Positions 27,211 through 36,537 of a DNA stretch of 64,000 nucleotides are shown in pieces (position 1 is the first letter of the stretch; each line of letters begins with the position of its first letter). The DNA comes from JAPPHA01 sp963664045 (GTDB lineage Bacteria; Pseudomonadota; Alphaproteobacteria; Rhodobacterales; Rhodobacteraceae). A program made the translations under genes and the position numbers. Under the pieces are notes generated by a model. The model searched no databases. It had not been told where the DNA came from and worked only from the letters and a program-made list of their open reading frames with translations. The DNA is taken from NCBI GenBank assembly GCA_963664045.2, contig CAXXGT010000002.1, positions 343,729 through 407,728 of the forward strand, in the 5' to 3' direction.

Positions 27211-29817
27211 TCAGTGCAACGTCGCGTCGACAGGTTTTGCGCCCAACTTGTGCTTGCCATTGACGACGAGTCCAAAGCCATCGGTCGATACGGCGACTTC
27301 TGATCCTTCGTCGATTTCTCCTCCCAGGATCTGTTCGGCCACGGCATTCTGCAACTCGTTCTGGATGACTCGCTTCAGCGGCCTCGCCCCGTAAACCGGG
27401 TCGTATCCTCTTTCTGCAAGCCATCGCCGGGCCTTGTCGTCTATGTCCAGGGCGATCTTCCGTTCCTCGAGGCGTTTCGAGAAAATCCCGATCTGGATAT
27501 TCACGATGCCATCCATGTCGCTCCTGCTCAGCCGGTCAAACAGGATGATCTCGTCAAGGCGATTGAGAAACTCGGGCCTGAAGTGCTTCCGCACCACTTC
27601 CATGACACTGGTCTTCGCGGCATCGACGGCCTGGTCCGGTGACGAACTCAGGACCTCGGTACCGAGATTGGACGTCAGAATGATGATCGAATGCTTGAAA
27701 TCGACCGTTCGTCCATGCCCGTCTGTCAGGATTCCGTCGTCCAATACCTGCAAAAGGACGTTGAAAACATCATGATGTGCCTTTTCGACCTCATCGAACA
27801 GGATGACCTGGTACGGTCTGCGCCGTATGGCCTCGGTAAGCACGCCGCCCTGATCGAAACCCACATATCCCGGAGGCGCACCGATCAGCCGGGAAACAGA
27901 GTGTTTCTCCATGAATTCGGACATGTCGATCCGAACCATCGAGTTTTCGTCGTCAAAGACGAACTCGGCCAGGGCCTTGGTCAGTTCCGTCTTGCCGACA
28001 CCGGTCGGGCCGAGAAACAGGAATGATCCAATCGGTCGATTCGGGTCGTTCAATCCTGTCCGCGCCCGGCGAACCGCGCTGGAGATGGCAACCAGTGCAT
28101 CATGCTGACCGACGACGCGCTTGCCCAGCGCCTCTTCCATCCGAAGCAGTTTGTCACGTTCGCCTTCAAGCAGCTTGTCGACCGGAATCCCCGTCCAGCG
28201 TTCGACGACTGCGGCGATATGGGTCGGCAGGACGGCCTCCTCGACCATGAGGTTGCGCTCGTTGCGCTCGGCTTCGCTCAACCGAGTCTCCAGTCCGGGA
28301 ATGATGCCGTACTGCAATTCGCCGAGCCGTGCGAGGTCTCCGACACGGCGTGCCGCCTCGTATTCCACGCGGGCGCTGTCGAGCTGTTCCTTGATGTCCC
28401 GGGCCGAGGCGAGGCTGTCGCGCTCAACTTGCCAGCGGGAGGTCAACTCGCGCGACTGTTCCTGGAGTTCGGCGAGTTCCACTTCCAGCTTGGCCAATCG
28501 GTCCCGTGATGCGGTGTCCGACTCCTTTGCCAGCGCGGTTGCTTCGATCCGTTTCTGCAGCAGTTCACGATCGAGGGCGTCAAGCTCCTCAGGTTTCGAG
28601 TCGACCTCCATGCGCAGGCGGCTTGCCGCCTCGTCCATGAGATCGATTGCCTTGTCAGGCAGAAACCGGTCCGAGATATAACGATGGCTCATCTGCGCTG
28701 CAGTGACCAGGGCTGCATCGGATACCCGGATTCCGTGGTGGAGTTCGTAGCGTTCCTTGATTCCGCGAAGAATCGAAACCGTGTCTTCAAGCGATGGCTC
28801 GCTCACGTGAACCGGCTGAAACCTCCGCGCCAGGGCCGCATCCTTCTCGACGTGATTCCGGTGTTCGTCGAGGGTGGTCGCACCGATGCAATGCAGGTCT
28901 CCTCGGGCCAGCGCCGGTTTCAGCAGGTTCGATGCATCCATCGCGCCGTCAGCCTTGCCGGCCCCGATAAGGGTATGCATTTCGTCGATGAACAACAGGA
29001 CTCTGCCGTCGCTCGCCGTCACCTCGGAGAGTACAGACTTCAATCGTTCCTCGAATTCTCCCCGGTACTTGGCCCCGGCGACGAGAGAACCCATGTCGAG
29101 CGACATGAGCTTCTTGTCTCGAAGGTTATCCGGCACATCACCGTTGACAATTCGAAGCGCCAGCCCTTCCGCGATTGCCGTCTTTCCGACGCCCGGCTCT
29201 CCGATCAGAACCGGATTGTTCTTTGTTCGCCGGGTCAGAACCTGCATGGTCCTGCGGATCTCATCGTCGCGGCCGATTATGGGATCGATTCTTCCGTCCC
29301 TGGCTTCAGCGGTCAGATCGCGTGCAAAACGATTCAGGGCGTCATACCCCTCCTCCGCGGATTCCGTATTGACGGTCCGGCCCACGCGGATCCTGTCGAC
29401 CGCAGATTTCAGACCTTCAACGGTGACGTTTCCAGCCCGTAATGCCGACCTCGCTTCCGACTTGACCGTGGCAAGCGCCATCAGCAAAGCCTCGACCGGT
29501 ACGAACCGGTCGCCAGCGGAATCGGCGACGCGCTCCGCTTCGGCTAGTACCTTCTGCATTTGCGGATCGAGATAGATCCGGTCACCTGATCCAGAAACCT
29601 TGGGCTGCCTGCCGAGATTCGCTTCGCATTCCCGAAGGACAACGGACAGGTCGCCGCCTGATTGCCTGATCAGGTTCGGAACGAGGCCCGTTTCGTCCTC
29701 GATCATCGCCCTGAGCAAATGATCGGGCAGGAATCTCTGGTGACTTCGTTCCTGCGCCAGAACCTGGGCAGAATGAATGAGGCTCCGAGACCGTTCAGTC
29801 AGATTCTTGTCTTCCAT
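27211..29817 (-). CDS. clpB: ATP-dependent disaggregase ClpB
   Basis: The 868-residue hexameric AAA+ chaperone rescues aggregated proteins together with DnaK. The layout is complete: a Clp N-domain (TERSRSLIHSAQ), the first nucleotide-binding domain with GEPGVGKTAIAEGLA near 200, the ClpB-specific coiled-coil M-domain (about 400-520), and a second domain with GPTGVGKTELTKALAE near 604. A C-terminal D2-small domain follows. The ATG at 29817 follows a GGGAG site and gives the usual MEDKNLTERSR-type start, so six upstream codons are dropped. No sigma-32 promoter could be assigned with confidence in the 300-base gap to pyrF. Confidence 0.95.
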   Translation of the reverse strand: MEDKNLTERSRSLIHSAQVLAQERSHQRFLPDHLLRAMIEDETGLVPNLIRQSGGDLSVVLRECEANLGRQPKVSGSGDRIYLDPQMQKVLAEAERVADSAGDRFVPVEALLMALATVKSEARSALRAGNVTVEGLKSAVDRIRVGRTVNTESAEEGYDALNRFARDLTAEARDGRIDPIIGRDDEIRRTMQVLTRRTKNNPVLIGEPGVGKTAIAEGLALRIVNGDVPDNLRDKKLMSLDMGSLVAGAKYRGEFEERLKSVLSEVTASDGRVLLFIDEMHTLIGAGKADGAMDASNLLKPALARGDLHCIGATTLDEHRNHVEKDAALARRFQPVHVSEPSLEDTVSILRGIKERYELHHGIRVSDAALVTAAQMSHRYISDRFLPDKAIDLMDEAASRLRMEVDSKPEELDALDRELLQKRIEATALAKESDTASRDRLAKLEVELAELQEQSRELTSRWQVERDSLASARDIKEQLDSARVEYEAARRVGDLARLGELQYGIIPGLETRLSEAERNERNLMVEEAVLPTHIAAVVERWTGIPVDKLLEGERDKLLRMEEALGKRVVGQHDALVAISSAVRRARTGLNDPNRPIGSFLFLGPTGVGKTELTKALAEFVFDDENSMVRIDMSEFMEKHSVSRLIGAPPGYVGFDQGGVLTEAIRRRPYQVILFDEVEKAHHDVFNVLLQVLDDGILTDGHGRTVDFKHSIIILTSNLGTEVLSSSPDQAVDAAKTSVMEVVRKHFRPEFLNRLDEIILFDRLSRSDMDGIVNIQIGIFSKRLEERKIALDIDDKARRWLAERGYDPVYGARPLKRVIQNELQNAVAEQILGGEIDEGSEVAVSTDGFGLVVNGKHKLGAKPVDATLH

Positions 29818-30116
29818 ACCGCGCTCCCTGCGCACCGGTTCGTTTCTTCAACCGGTAACTTCTGTCAAACACCAGCCGCCCTACCCCGAGATCGACCGGA
29901 CCGGAGGCGTCCTTCCGTGCCGCCAAGCGGGGCACGGCTTGCTCCAGACCCGGTCTTGCCGTCCGCATCGATGTCACGGATTCCGGGATCGCTTGCGAAC
30001 ACGGCAAAGTCGGTGGATGATGTACAGATAGGAACCGACCTCGCGATCAACAAGGGCAGGCAGTCGGGTAGTCGCCGCCTTGACATGCGGCAACAAACAG
30101 TGAAACAGGTGCCCCG

Positions 30117-30833
30117 ATGACGGCAGAATCCGGATTGCCCGAAGCTGATGACCGGTTGATCGTCGCTCTCGATTTCCCAACCGGCGAGGACGCGCTGTTC
30201 CTGGTCGATCGACTGGACGGACTCGTCTCGTTCTACAAGATCGGTCTCGGGATGCTCGCCGGAGGCGGACTGGATTTCGTGCGAGAACTCACGGCCAGGG
30301 GCAAACAGGTTTTCCTGGACCTCAAGCTTTTCGACATCGGCGCCACCGTCGAGATGGCAGCATCCGGGCTTGGACAGCTGGGACCGACATTCCTGACGGT
30401 CCACGGTGATCCACATGTCGTCTCGGCCGCTGTTTCCGGGCGGGCCGATTCCCGAACGAAGATACTGGCGGTCACTTTTCTCACTTCCGTCGACAGGAGC
30501 GATCTCGACAACTGCCTTATCAGAAGCGGCAGCCTCGAGGGTCTCGTCGTCAAACGCGCACGACTGGCGATCGACGCGGGGGCCGACGGTGTGATTGCTT
30601 CACCACTCGATGCCCGGTTGCTCCGGGAACAGATTCCCGAACCTCAATTCCTGATCGTCACCCCGGGAATCAGGCTGGAAGGGGGGGCGGTCGACGACCA
30701 AAAACGTATTGCGACGCCGGGTGCGGCGTTGCGAGCCGGAGCAAGCCACGTCGTCGTCGGTCGTCAGATCACTCGATCAAGAAACCCGATCGACGCCGTC
30801 CGGCGCGTCCTGGAAGATTTCGGGGACCGGTGA
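30117..30833 (+). CDS. pyrF: Orotidine 5'-phosphate decarboxylase
   Basis: The 238-residue TIM-barrel enzyme makes UMP. The catalytic Lys-Asp network appears as VFLDLKLFDIGATVEMA near 64-80; substrate-binding segments are LIVALDFPTG near 14 and FLIVTPGIR near 178. Length fits the short bacterial class. It is divergent from clpB and followed, after about 85 bases, by dinB on the same strand. Confidence 0.94.
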   Translation: MTAESGLPEADDRLIVALDFPTGEDALFLVDRLDGLVSFYKIGLGMLAGGGLDFVRELTARGKQVFLDLKLFDIGATVEMAASGLGQLGPTFLTVHGDPHVVSAAVSGRADSRTKILAVTFLTSVDRSDLDNCLIRSGSLEGLVVKRARLAIDAGADGVIASPLDARLLREQIPEPQFLIVTPGIRLEGGAVDDQKRIATPGAALRAGASHVVVGRQITRSRNPIDAVRRVLEDFGDR

Positions 30834-30919
30834 ACCGACGAAAACGATCCGATGCAGATTAGGGCCCGCCGAATCCTTGGCAAAAGTCGATACGGGGCCG
30901 CCCGGTGGGACTGGTGGAA

Positions 30920-32173
30920 ATGGACGCATTTTGCCGAGATTGCCTGAACTGGACCGCGCACGGGCACCACTGCGTCCATTGCAACAGTCAAAGCCTGTTG
31001 TGGCACGAGGAATTGCGTCAACTCTCGATTGCGCATGTTGATTGCGACGCTTTCTACGCCAGCGTCGAGAAACGGGACAACCCCGATCTCCTACGCAAAC
31101 CGGTGATCGTCGGCGGAGGTCGTCGCGGCGTCGTGTCAACGGCCTGTTATGTCGCCAGACGTTTCGGAGTGCATTCCGCGATGCCGATGTTCCAAGCCAG
31201 GCGACTGTGTCCGCAAGCAGTCGTTATCCGGCCCCGCATGAAGGTCTATGTCAGGGTTTCAAGACAGATTCGCGAAATGATGGAATCGATGACGCCCCTG
31301 GTCGAGCCATTGTCCCTGGACGAGGCATTTCTCGATCTTTCCGGCACGGAGCGCCTCCACGGCGAACCGCCCGCGTCGCAACTTGCCCGCCTCGCACATG
31401 AAGTCGAACGCCAGGCCGGCGTGACCGTTTCCATCGGGCTGTCGCATAACAAGTTCCTGGCAAAGGTTGCTTCCGACCTCGACAAACCCCGCGGGTTCTC
31501 GATCATTGGCGAGGCCGAATCCACGGCATTTCTGGCTGACAAGCCCGTCTCGCTGATCTGGGGCGTCGGCAAGGAAACGGCACGAATCCTTCGGGGTATG
31601 GGAATCCGGAACCTTGGCGATCTCCGGGATTTCGACCGTGAAGAACTGGTGCGCCGGACGGGGACCATGGGTGACAGGCTGTGGTCGCTCGCTCATGGCG
31701 AGGACAGCCGAAAGGTCATAACTGGCGAGGCAGCGAAGGGCCTTTCCAGGGAGACGACATTTCCTGACGACATAACGGACATATTCAAGCTGGACGGCCA
31801 TCTGTGGCGGTTGTCCGAACAGGTTTCCGACCGGGCGAAGGCCAAGGAAATCTCAGGACGCACGGTCATACTGAAGGTCAAGAAAGCCAATCACCGAATC
31901 CTGACTCGTCAAAGGCGGCTGTCAGGTCCGACACAGTCGGCGAACCGGATTTACCAGACCGCACGCGCGCTTCTTGACCAGGTGATCGAGAACGCACCGT
32001 TTCGCCTGATCGGCGTTGGAATCAAGAACCTCTGCCATGATACCGCGACGGAGGACCTCGAGGTCTTCCAGGAAGACGAGACGGCTAAAAGGCTGAAAGC
32101 CGAAAAGGCCTCTGACCTAATCAGGGAAAAGTTCGGGAAACGCGCCATCCTCAAGGGGCGCTCTCTCCGATGA
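30920..32173 (+). CDS. dinB: DNA polymerase IV with N-terminal Cys cluster
   Basis: The 417-residue Y-family polymerase performs translesion synthesis. Catalytic residues are visible in HVDCDAFYASVEKRDNP near 38-54 and in SLDEAFLD near 131. The helix-hairpin-helix part reads LIWGVGKETARILRGMGI near 213, and the little-finger domain runs to the C-terminus. An N-terminal CRDC-x11-CVHC pattern (about residues 5-22) precedes the palm and resembles a zinc-binding knuckle. The ATG at 30920 is used; an in-frame GTG five codons earlier is possible. No LexA box was confirmed upstream. Confidence 0.9.
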   Translation: MDAFCRDCLNWTAHGHHCVHCNSQSLLWHEELRQLSIAHVDCDAFYASVEKRDNPDLLRKPVIVGGGRRGVVSTACYVARRFGVHSAMPMFQARRLCPQAVVIRPRMKVYVRVSRQIREMMESMTPLVEPLSLDEAFLDLSGTERLHGEPPASQLARLAHEVERQAGVTVSIGLSHNKFLAKVASDLDKPRGFSIIGEAESTAFLADKPVSLIWGVGKETARILRGMGIRNLGDLRDFDREELVRRTGTMGDRLWSLAHGEDSRKVITGEAAKGLSRETTFPDDITDIFKLDGHLWRLSEQVSDRAKAKEISGRTVILKVKKANHRILTRQRRLSGPTQSANRIYQTARALLDQVIENAPFRLIGVGIKNLCHDTATEDLEVFQEDETAKRLKAEKASDLIREKFGKRAILKGRSLR

Positions 32174-32211
32174 CCCGAGTGTCGAGCGGCCCGTGAGTCA
32201 CCGCCGTCCTG

Positions 32212-32433
32212 CTATGTTTCCGCTCCACTGTTCGGGCCTTGAACGGATTTCGGGCAACCTCGGCAGTGCGTCGGTTCGAGTTCGCCACTTGCGCATCCCT
32301 GGCACCGCCAACAATGCTGGCGGCGCGCGATCAAGGGGCACTCGAGAAATTCAACCGGACCCGCACGGTCTTCCCCGGAACCGGACTGTGCAAGGCCCAC
32401 GCACTGCCGACAGTCCAGCCGAATAGGGTTCAT
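32212..32433 (-). CDS. Possible small Cys-rich (zinc-ribbon) protein
   Basis: A 73-residue open frame contains CRQC near 8-11, then CWRCQGC and THCRGC near 42-57, a spacing compatible with a small zinc ribbon. No clear ribosome-binding site precedes the ATG, and the complementary strand is also open, so chance cannot be excluded. It is convergent with dinB and lies at the edge of the decayed stretch. Confidence 0.28.
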   Translation of the reverse strand: MNPIRLDCRQCVGLAQSGSGEDRAGPVEFLECPLIARRQHCWRCQGCASGELEPTHCRGCPKSVQGPNSGAET

Positions 32434-32755
32434 GAATTCTGACAGTTGCAGAGCGTGAGGTCAGGACGTCCAATTTTGGAGGCAGGCAAGAAAGGGAGGT
32501 ATATCCGAAATTCAGATACTGTCGCCCGATAGACGTTTTGGTTGGCAAGGAAAGCTGCCAACGCCCGTTGGAAGAGAGAAAACGAAAACCAGTATTTTCC
32601 GATTGCATCAAAGTCCAATTCTATTGGCGGATCACCCCTGCCATCTCGTATGAATCCTCCCATGATACCCACGTCTATAGAGTCATGAACAGGTTGGAAT
32701 CTCGCGACCTGTGGAAAACTCCGGCCTGCCGCACAGGCCCGGACGGGGTATCCTG

Positions 32756-32971
32756 TCAAGGGTTTCCCTCCAATACGGTTGTCCCGTGAACAGCCCCCAC
32801 ACGGTTAAATTGATCCAGTTGATTCCGCCTATCGGGAGGCAGGATCAAATTCTGAGCCGATTGCTTGTGGGCCTCGATTGATACCACTTCTGAGAGGATA
32901 CCATCTGTTTTCAATTTGTCGTCAAATGTAAAATTGTCCCCATCCATACTTGACACCTTACCCGACACCAA
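32756..32971 (-). pseudogene. Remnant of a Fic-family protein N-terminus
   Basis: A 71-residue frame ends NQLDQFNRVGAVHGTTVLEGNP and then stops. The VHGTTVLEGNP segment matches the inhibitory-helix and (S/T)xxxE(G/N)N signature at the start of Fic AMPylation proteins, which normally continues with LT. Here the next base shift does give LTGYP in the neighbouring frame (32430-32759). So the gene seems frameshifted and then decayed. The surrounding DNA is more AT-rich than the core, consistent with acquired and degraded sequence. The assignment rests on one short motif. Confidence 0.35.
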
Positions 32972-33926
32972 ATTTGACGGTAAAATTACTGAATAATCAA
33001 TACTATAGTATAATTTCAGCTCTTTATTCGACTAACTGTTTGGCACGGTCTCTTGCGTGCCGGGGAAAGCTCTTGCGACGTTCGCTCCGTGCAAGTCATA
33101 TATGACACCAGCAAGGCCGGTTTGCGGGCCTGACGCCCAGTTCCTGTTCGCTGAGGCATCCTCGTTCGGAAAGGGAGGGAAGTGGGTCCAGAAGTTGTTC
33201 GTGAGTAACGCGATGATTACTTTACGGCCGGCATCACAATATGTGACAAACGCTCTTGTCCGCCTATTGATTGTCAAATCAAGGGGCCCAACCGCAGTGA
33301 CTGCCATAAGGCATCTTCGCCGTCACAGAAGCCGGATTGATCCGGATTTTGATAGGATAGTGTCGTTTGATGTCTTTGGTCTGGAGTTCCCGGTTTCGTG
33401 CAACAGCGTTGTCAAATTCATTGCCAAAGAGGTTCGAAAGGTGGAAGTCCCATCAATTTCAAACGATGAACTGTACTGTCTTGGCAAGCCTGGCGACTGG
33501 TCACTCCATGCCGTAGCCAACTGGCTTGGTCGGATCACGAGTGGCTGGCTGCGGTACGACGCAGTGCCGATCGGGCTACCGGTCCCTCGACACGTTTATG
33601 CTCCGCGGCAAGAGAACGTGGCCGCGTACCTTACGGCAACGCTAGCAGTAGGACCGTTTTGCATGGAACAGGATCGGCACACGGCCGGCCTTTTGGTTGT
33701 CTCCAAGGATCATGTGCCGTTAACCGACTTGGCGATTTGCCGTCAACGAACCGAGGCAGGAGCCTCGCGCCTGCATGGATTGCAGACGAACGGGTTTACC
33801 CGGCGTTCTCGCCTGGAAAATCCCCGAATTCGCTGGCCGTCGGTGCCCGACTTGACGAATACTTACGAGCATGCACCGGCGTTCCGAACCGAGACGGACG
33901 TCCACCAGGTCAGGGAAAGACAAACG
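32972..33926. other. Gene-poor, partly degraded region upstream of the oligopeptide operon
   Basis: Apart from the intron relic, no gene could be supported. The long open frame that reads from 33057 into the binding-protein gene has no signal or domain before residue 291 and is treated as read-through. The first 120 bases are AT-rich (runs such as AATACTATAGTATAATTT near 32999). They could hold a promoter or the scar of a lost element. Confidence 0.4.
33510..33775 (+). pseudogene. Decayed group II intron reverse transcriptase/maturase 3' end
   Basis: Read on the plus strand, this stretch aligns by eye with the last about 260 bases of the intact intron RT gene at 58273-59533. The first block TGGCTTGGTCGG is identical and encodes WLGR-x3-GWLRY-x-AVP in both. 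A second block, GCTCCG-x3-CAAG, follows. A third, TTTGCCGTCAAC...AGGAGCCTCG, sits at the stop codon and the start of intron domain V. The first and third blocks are 217 bases apart here and about 216 in the intact copy. Frameshifts and substitutions have destroyed the gene. It lies just upstream of the oligopeptide operon and shows an old insertion of the same intron lineage. Confidence 0.6.
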
Positions 33927-35561
33927 ATGCCCATCAGATTCATTGTTCTTGCCAACGCCTTCGTGGTCAGTTTGGTTCTTGCCTCGCCGACCAACGCTGC
34001 GGAATTTCACCCTGTGACCGGCGAACTGCTCGCGGAAGACCAGACCTTCACTTATCGCGTACTTGACGAGCACAGTTCGGTTGACCCGCAGATTGTCGAG
34101 GACGTGTCCGGTTCCGACATCGTTCGTGACCTCTTCGAGGGACTTATGAACCAGGACGAGGACGGCAATCTCGAACCCGGTGTCGCTCTCTCTTTCGAGG
34201 CCAATTCCGGCAAGGACGTCTACAGGTTCACCCTGCGTAATGATGCGCGATGGTCAAACGGCGATCCGGTGACGGCAGAAGACTTCGTCTACGCCTGGCG
34301 GCGTGCGGTAGATCCGGCGCTCGCCTCGCCTTATGCTTGGTTCGTGGAGCTCATGTCCATCAAGAACGCCGCCGAGATTATCGCGGGTGAGAAGCCGGTC
34401 AGTTCACTCGGGATCACGGCGATCGACGAACACACGCTCGAGGTCCGTCTCACCGCACCTTTGCCCTATTTTCCGCAAATGACGACGCATGCGACGACAT
34501 TCCCGGTTCACCGGGCAACTGTCGAGGCTCACGGTGACGAATGGACCCGGCCCGGCAACATCGTTTCCAACGGCGCATATGTACTTGTCGAGCACGTGCC
34601 GAACGAACGTTCGGTTCGCGAACGCAACCCAATGTACTGGAACAATGACGAGACCGTCATGGAACGGGTCGTGGCATTGGTCATCAACGACGAGAACGTC
34701 GCTTTGACGCGGTACTTCGCGGGTGAACTCGACCGGACCGACATCCCCACCGGCCAGTTTCCACGCCTCAAGCAGGAGTATCCTGACGAGGCATTCAGCA
34801 TTCCGCGGCTATGCACCTACTACTACACCTTCAATCTGAGCAGCACCGGACCGGAACCATTCAATGACGCCCGGGTGCGCCGCGCCCTGTCGCTTGCGGT
34901 CGATCGCAGGATCATCACCGAGAACATCCTCGCCGGCGGCCAGCGCGAAGCCTACACGTTCACGCCCGCCTCGGTGGCGGGCTTCGAACCACCTCCCTTG
35001 GGAATTGCGTCCATGACCCAGTTCGATCGCGACGCCCTTGCCATGGAACTGATGCACGAGGCAGGCTACGGCCCCGACAACCCACTGCGCTTCGAACTGG
35101 TCTACAATACGTCCGAGGGACACAAGAGAGTCGCCGTGGCAATTGGCCAGATGTGGAAACAGAAACTCGGCGTCGATGCCAGGCTTGCCAATCTCGAATG
35201 GAAGGTTTTCCTGGAGATCCGCAACAACCAGGATTTCGAGTTGGCACGCGGCGGTTGGTGCGGCGACTACAACGAAGCCTCGACCTTTCTTGACCTGCTC
35301 GATCCGGATTCGAGTTACAATGACGGCAAGTACGTGAATGCCCGGATCGACGATCTGCTTATGCGGGCAAAGACGGCCTCGAATCCGCGACCGTTTTACG
35401 CGGAAGTGGAGCGGATCATCGCGGACGAGGCGCCGATCATTCCGATTTATCACTATACTGGCGTCTTCATGCTCGACAACGACGTCCGCAACTGGCCGTT
35501 CGGCAATGTCGAACAGAACTGGTATTCAAGGAACCTCTACAAGGTCGCCAGGGAACAGTAG
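33927..35561 (+). CDS. Oligopeptide ABC transporter, periplasmic binding protein (OppA-like)
   Basis: The 544-residue product has a signal peptide ending TNAAEF near residue 22-24. The mature protein follows the SBP family 5 plan: TFTYRVLDEHSSVDPQ, SGSDIVRDLFEGL, YRFTLRNDARWSNGDPVTAEDFVYAWRR near 102-130, and NDARVRRALSLAVDRR near 314. Members bind di- to oligopeptides. The ATG at 33927 is chosen because the signal peptide begins there; the 290 codons upstream in frame are not coding. Two permeases and a double ATPase follow on the same strand. Confidence 0.9.
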   Translation: MPIRFIVLANAFVVSLVLASPTNAAEFHPVTGELLAEDQTFTYRVLDEHSSVDPQIVEDVSGSDIVRDLFEGLMNQDEDGNLEPGVALSFEANSGKDVYRFTLRNDARWSNGDPVTAEDFVYAWRRAVDPALASPYAWFVELMSIKNAAEIIAGEKPVSSLGITAIDEHTLEVRLTAPLPYFPQMTTHATTFPVHRATVEAHGDEWTRPGNIVSNGAYVLVEHVPNERSVRERNPMYWNNDETVMERVVALVINDENVALTRYFAGELDRTDIPTGQFPRLKQEYPDEAFSIPRLCTYYYTFNLSSTGPEPFNDARVRRALSLAVDRRIITENILAGGQREAYTFTPASVAGFEPPPLGIASMTQFDRDALAMELMHEAGYGPDNPLRFELVYNTSEGHKRVAVAIGQMWKQKLGVDARLANLEWKVFLEIRNNQDFELARGGWCGDYNEASTFLDLLDPDSSYNDGKYVNARIDDLLMRAKTASNPRPFYAEVERIIADEAPIIPIYHYTGVFMLDNDVRNWPFGNVEQNWYSRNLYKVAREQ

Positions 35562-35609
35562 CGGCGGTGCGCCTCCATACGTGGCGGTGGCCGCGGCCCG
35601 GAGAATTCC

Positions 35610-36533
35610 ATGCTGGGTTACGTCCTGCGGAGGCTCGCCATTGCGGTTCCGACGATCCTTATCCTGATCGTCGCAAGTTTCGTGCTCATGAAGACGGCAC
35701 CCGGCGGCCCCTTCACGTCCGAACGCCCCCTGCCCCCGCAGGTGCTGGCCAATATCGAGGCCCGCTACGGGCTCGACCAGCCGGAATGGAAGCAGCTTTT
35801 CGACTACATACGCAATATCGTACTTCACTTCGACTTCGGTCCATCCTTCCAGTACAAGGATCGAGACGTTAACGACGTGATCGCACAGGGTTTCCCGATC
35901 ACGCTGACCTACGGTTTGTTGTCCTTCGTCGTTGCTTCCGTTGCCGGCATTTCGCTTGGCATCACGGCGGCAGTCCGGCAGAACAGCTGGCTTGACTATC
36001 TTGCAGTCGGGATTTCATTTTCGGCTCAGGCGCTGCCAAACTTCGTTCTGGGCCCCATCCTGATCCTTGTCTTTACGCTCTATCTCGGCTGGCTGCCCGG
36101 TGGCGGTTGGCACGGCGGCCAATGGCAATATCTGGTGCTCCCGGTCATCGCGCTTTCCACGAGCTACATCGCAAGTATCGCACGCATCACCCGATCCTCG
36201 ATGCTCGAAGTGCTGAACGCCAATTTCATCCGAACAGCCATGGCCAAGGGGCTGCCCATGCGGACGGTGATCTGGCGTCACGCAATGAAGCCGACAATGA
36301 TGCCGGTCGTAAGTTATCTTTCGCCGGTCTTTGTATACGTGATCACCGGGTCGGTCTTTGTCGACATTTATTTCTCGACCGGCGGCCTCGGCCAATCCTA
36401 TGTGAATTCGGCTCTTTCGCGGGACTATGCAGTGCTTTTGGGCGTCACGATCCTTTACGGCACGTTGACGATTCTGGTCAACCTGATCACGGATCTGCTC
36501 TACGCCTGGCTCGATCCCAGGATCCGGTACTGA
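35610..36533 (+). CDS. Oligopeptide ABC transporter permease (OppB/DppB type)
   Basis: The 307-residue permease has the usual first helix (MLGYVLRRLAIAVPTILILIV...), the extracellular lead LDQPEWKQLFDY, and the BPD_transp_1 core with the coupling-helix motif RTAMAKGLPMRTVIWRH near 209-225. It starts 48 bases after oppA and is followed 4 bases later by the OppC-type gene. The pair forms the inner-membrane channel. Confidence 0.92.
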   Translation: MLGYVLRRLAIAVPTILILIVASFVLMKTAPGGPFTSERPLPPQVLANIEARYGLDQPEWKQLFDYIRNIVLHFDFGPSFQYKDRDVNDVIAQGFPITLTYGLLSFVVASVAGISLGITAAVRQNSWLDYLAVGISFSAQALPNFVLGPILILVFTLYLGWLPGGGWHGGQWQYLVLPVIALSTSYIASIARITRSSMLEVLNANFIRTAMAKGLPMRTVIWRHAMKPTMMPVVSYLSPVFVYVITGSVFVDIYFSTGGLGQSYVNSALSRDYAVLLGVTILYGTLTILVNLITDLLYAWLDPRIRY

Positions 36534-36537
36534 ATCC

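Noticed and set aside
33057..33926. N-terminal extension of the oppA-like open frame
   Set aside because: The signal peptide begins at 33927, and part of the extension is the decayed intron RT; no periplasmic binding protein has such a leader.
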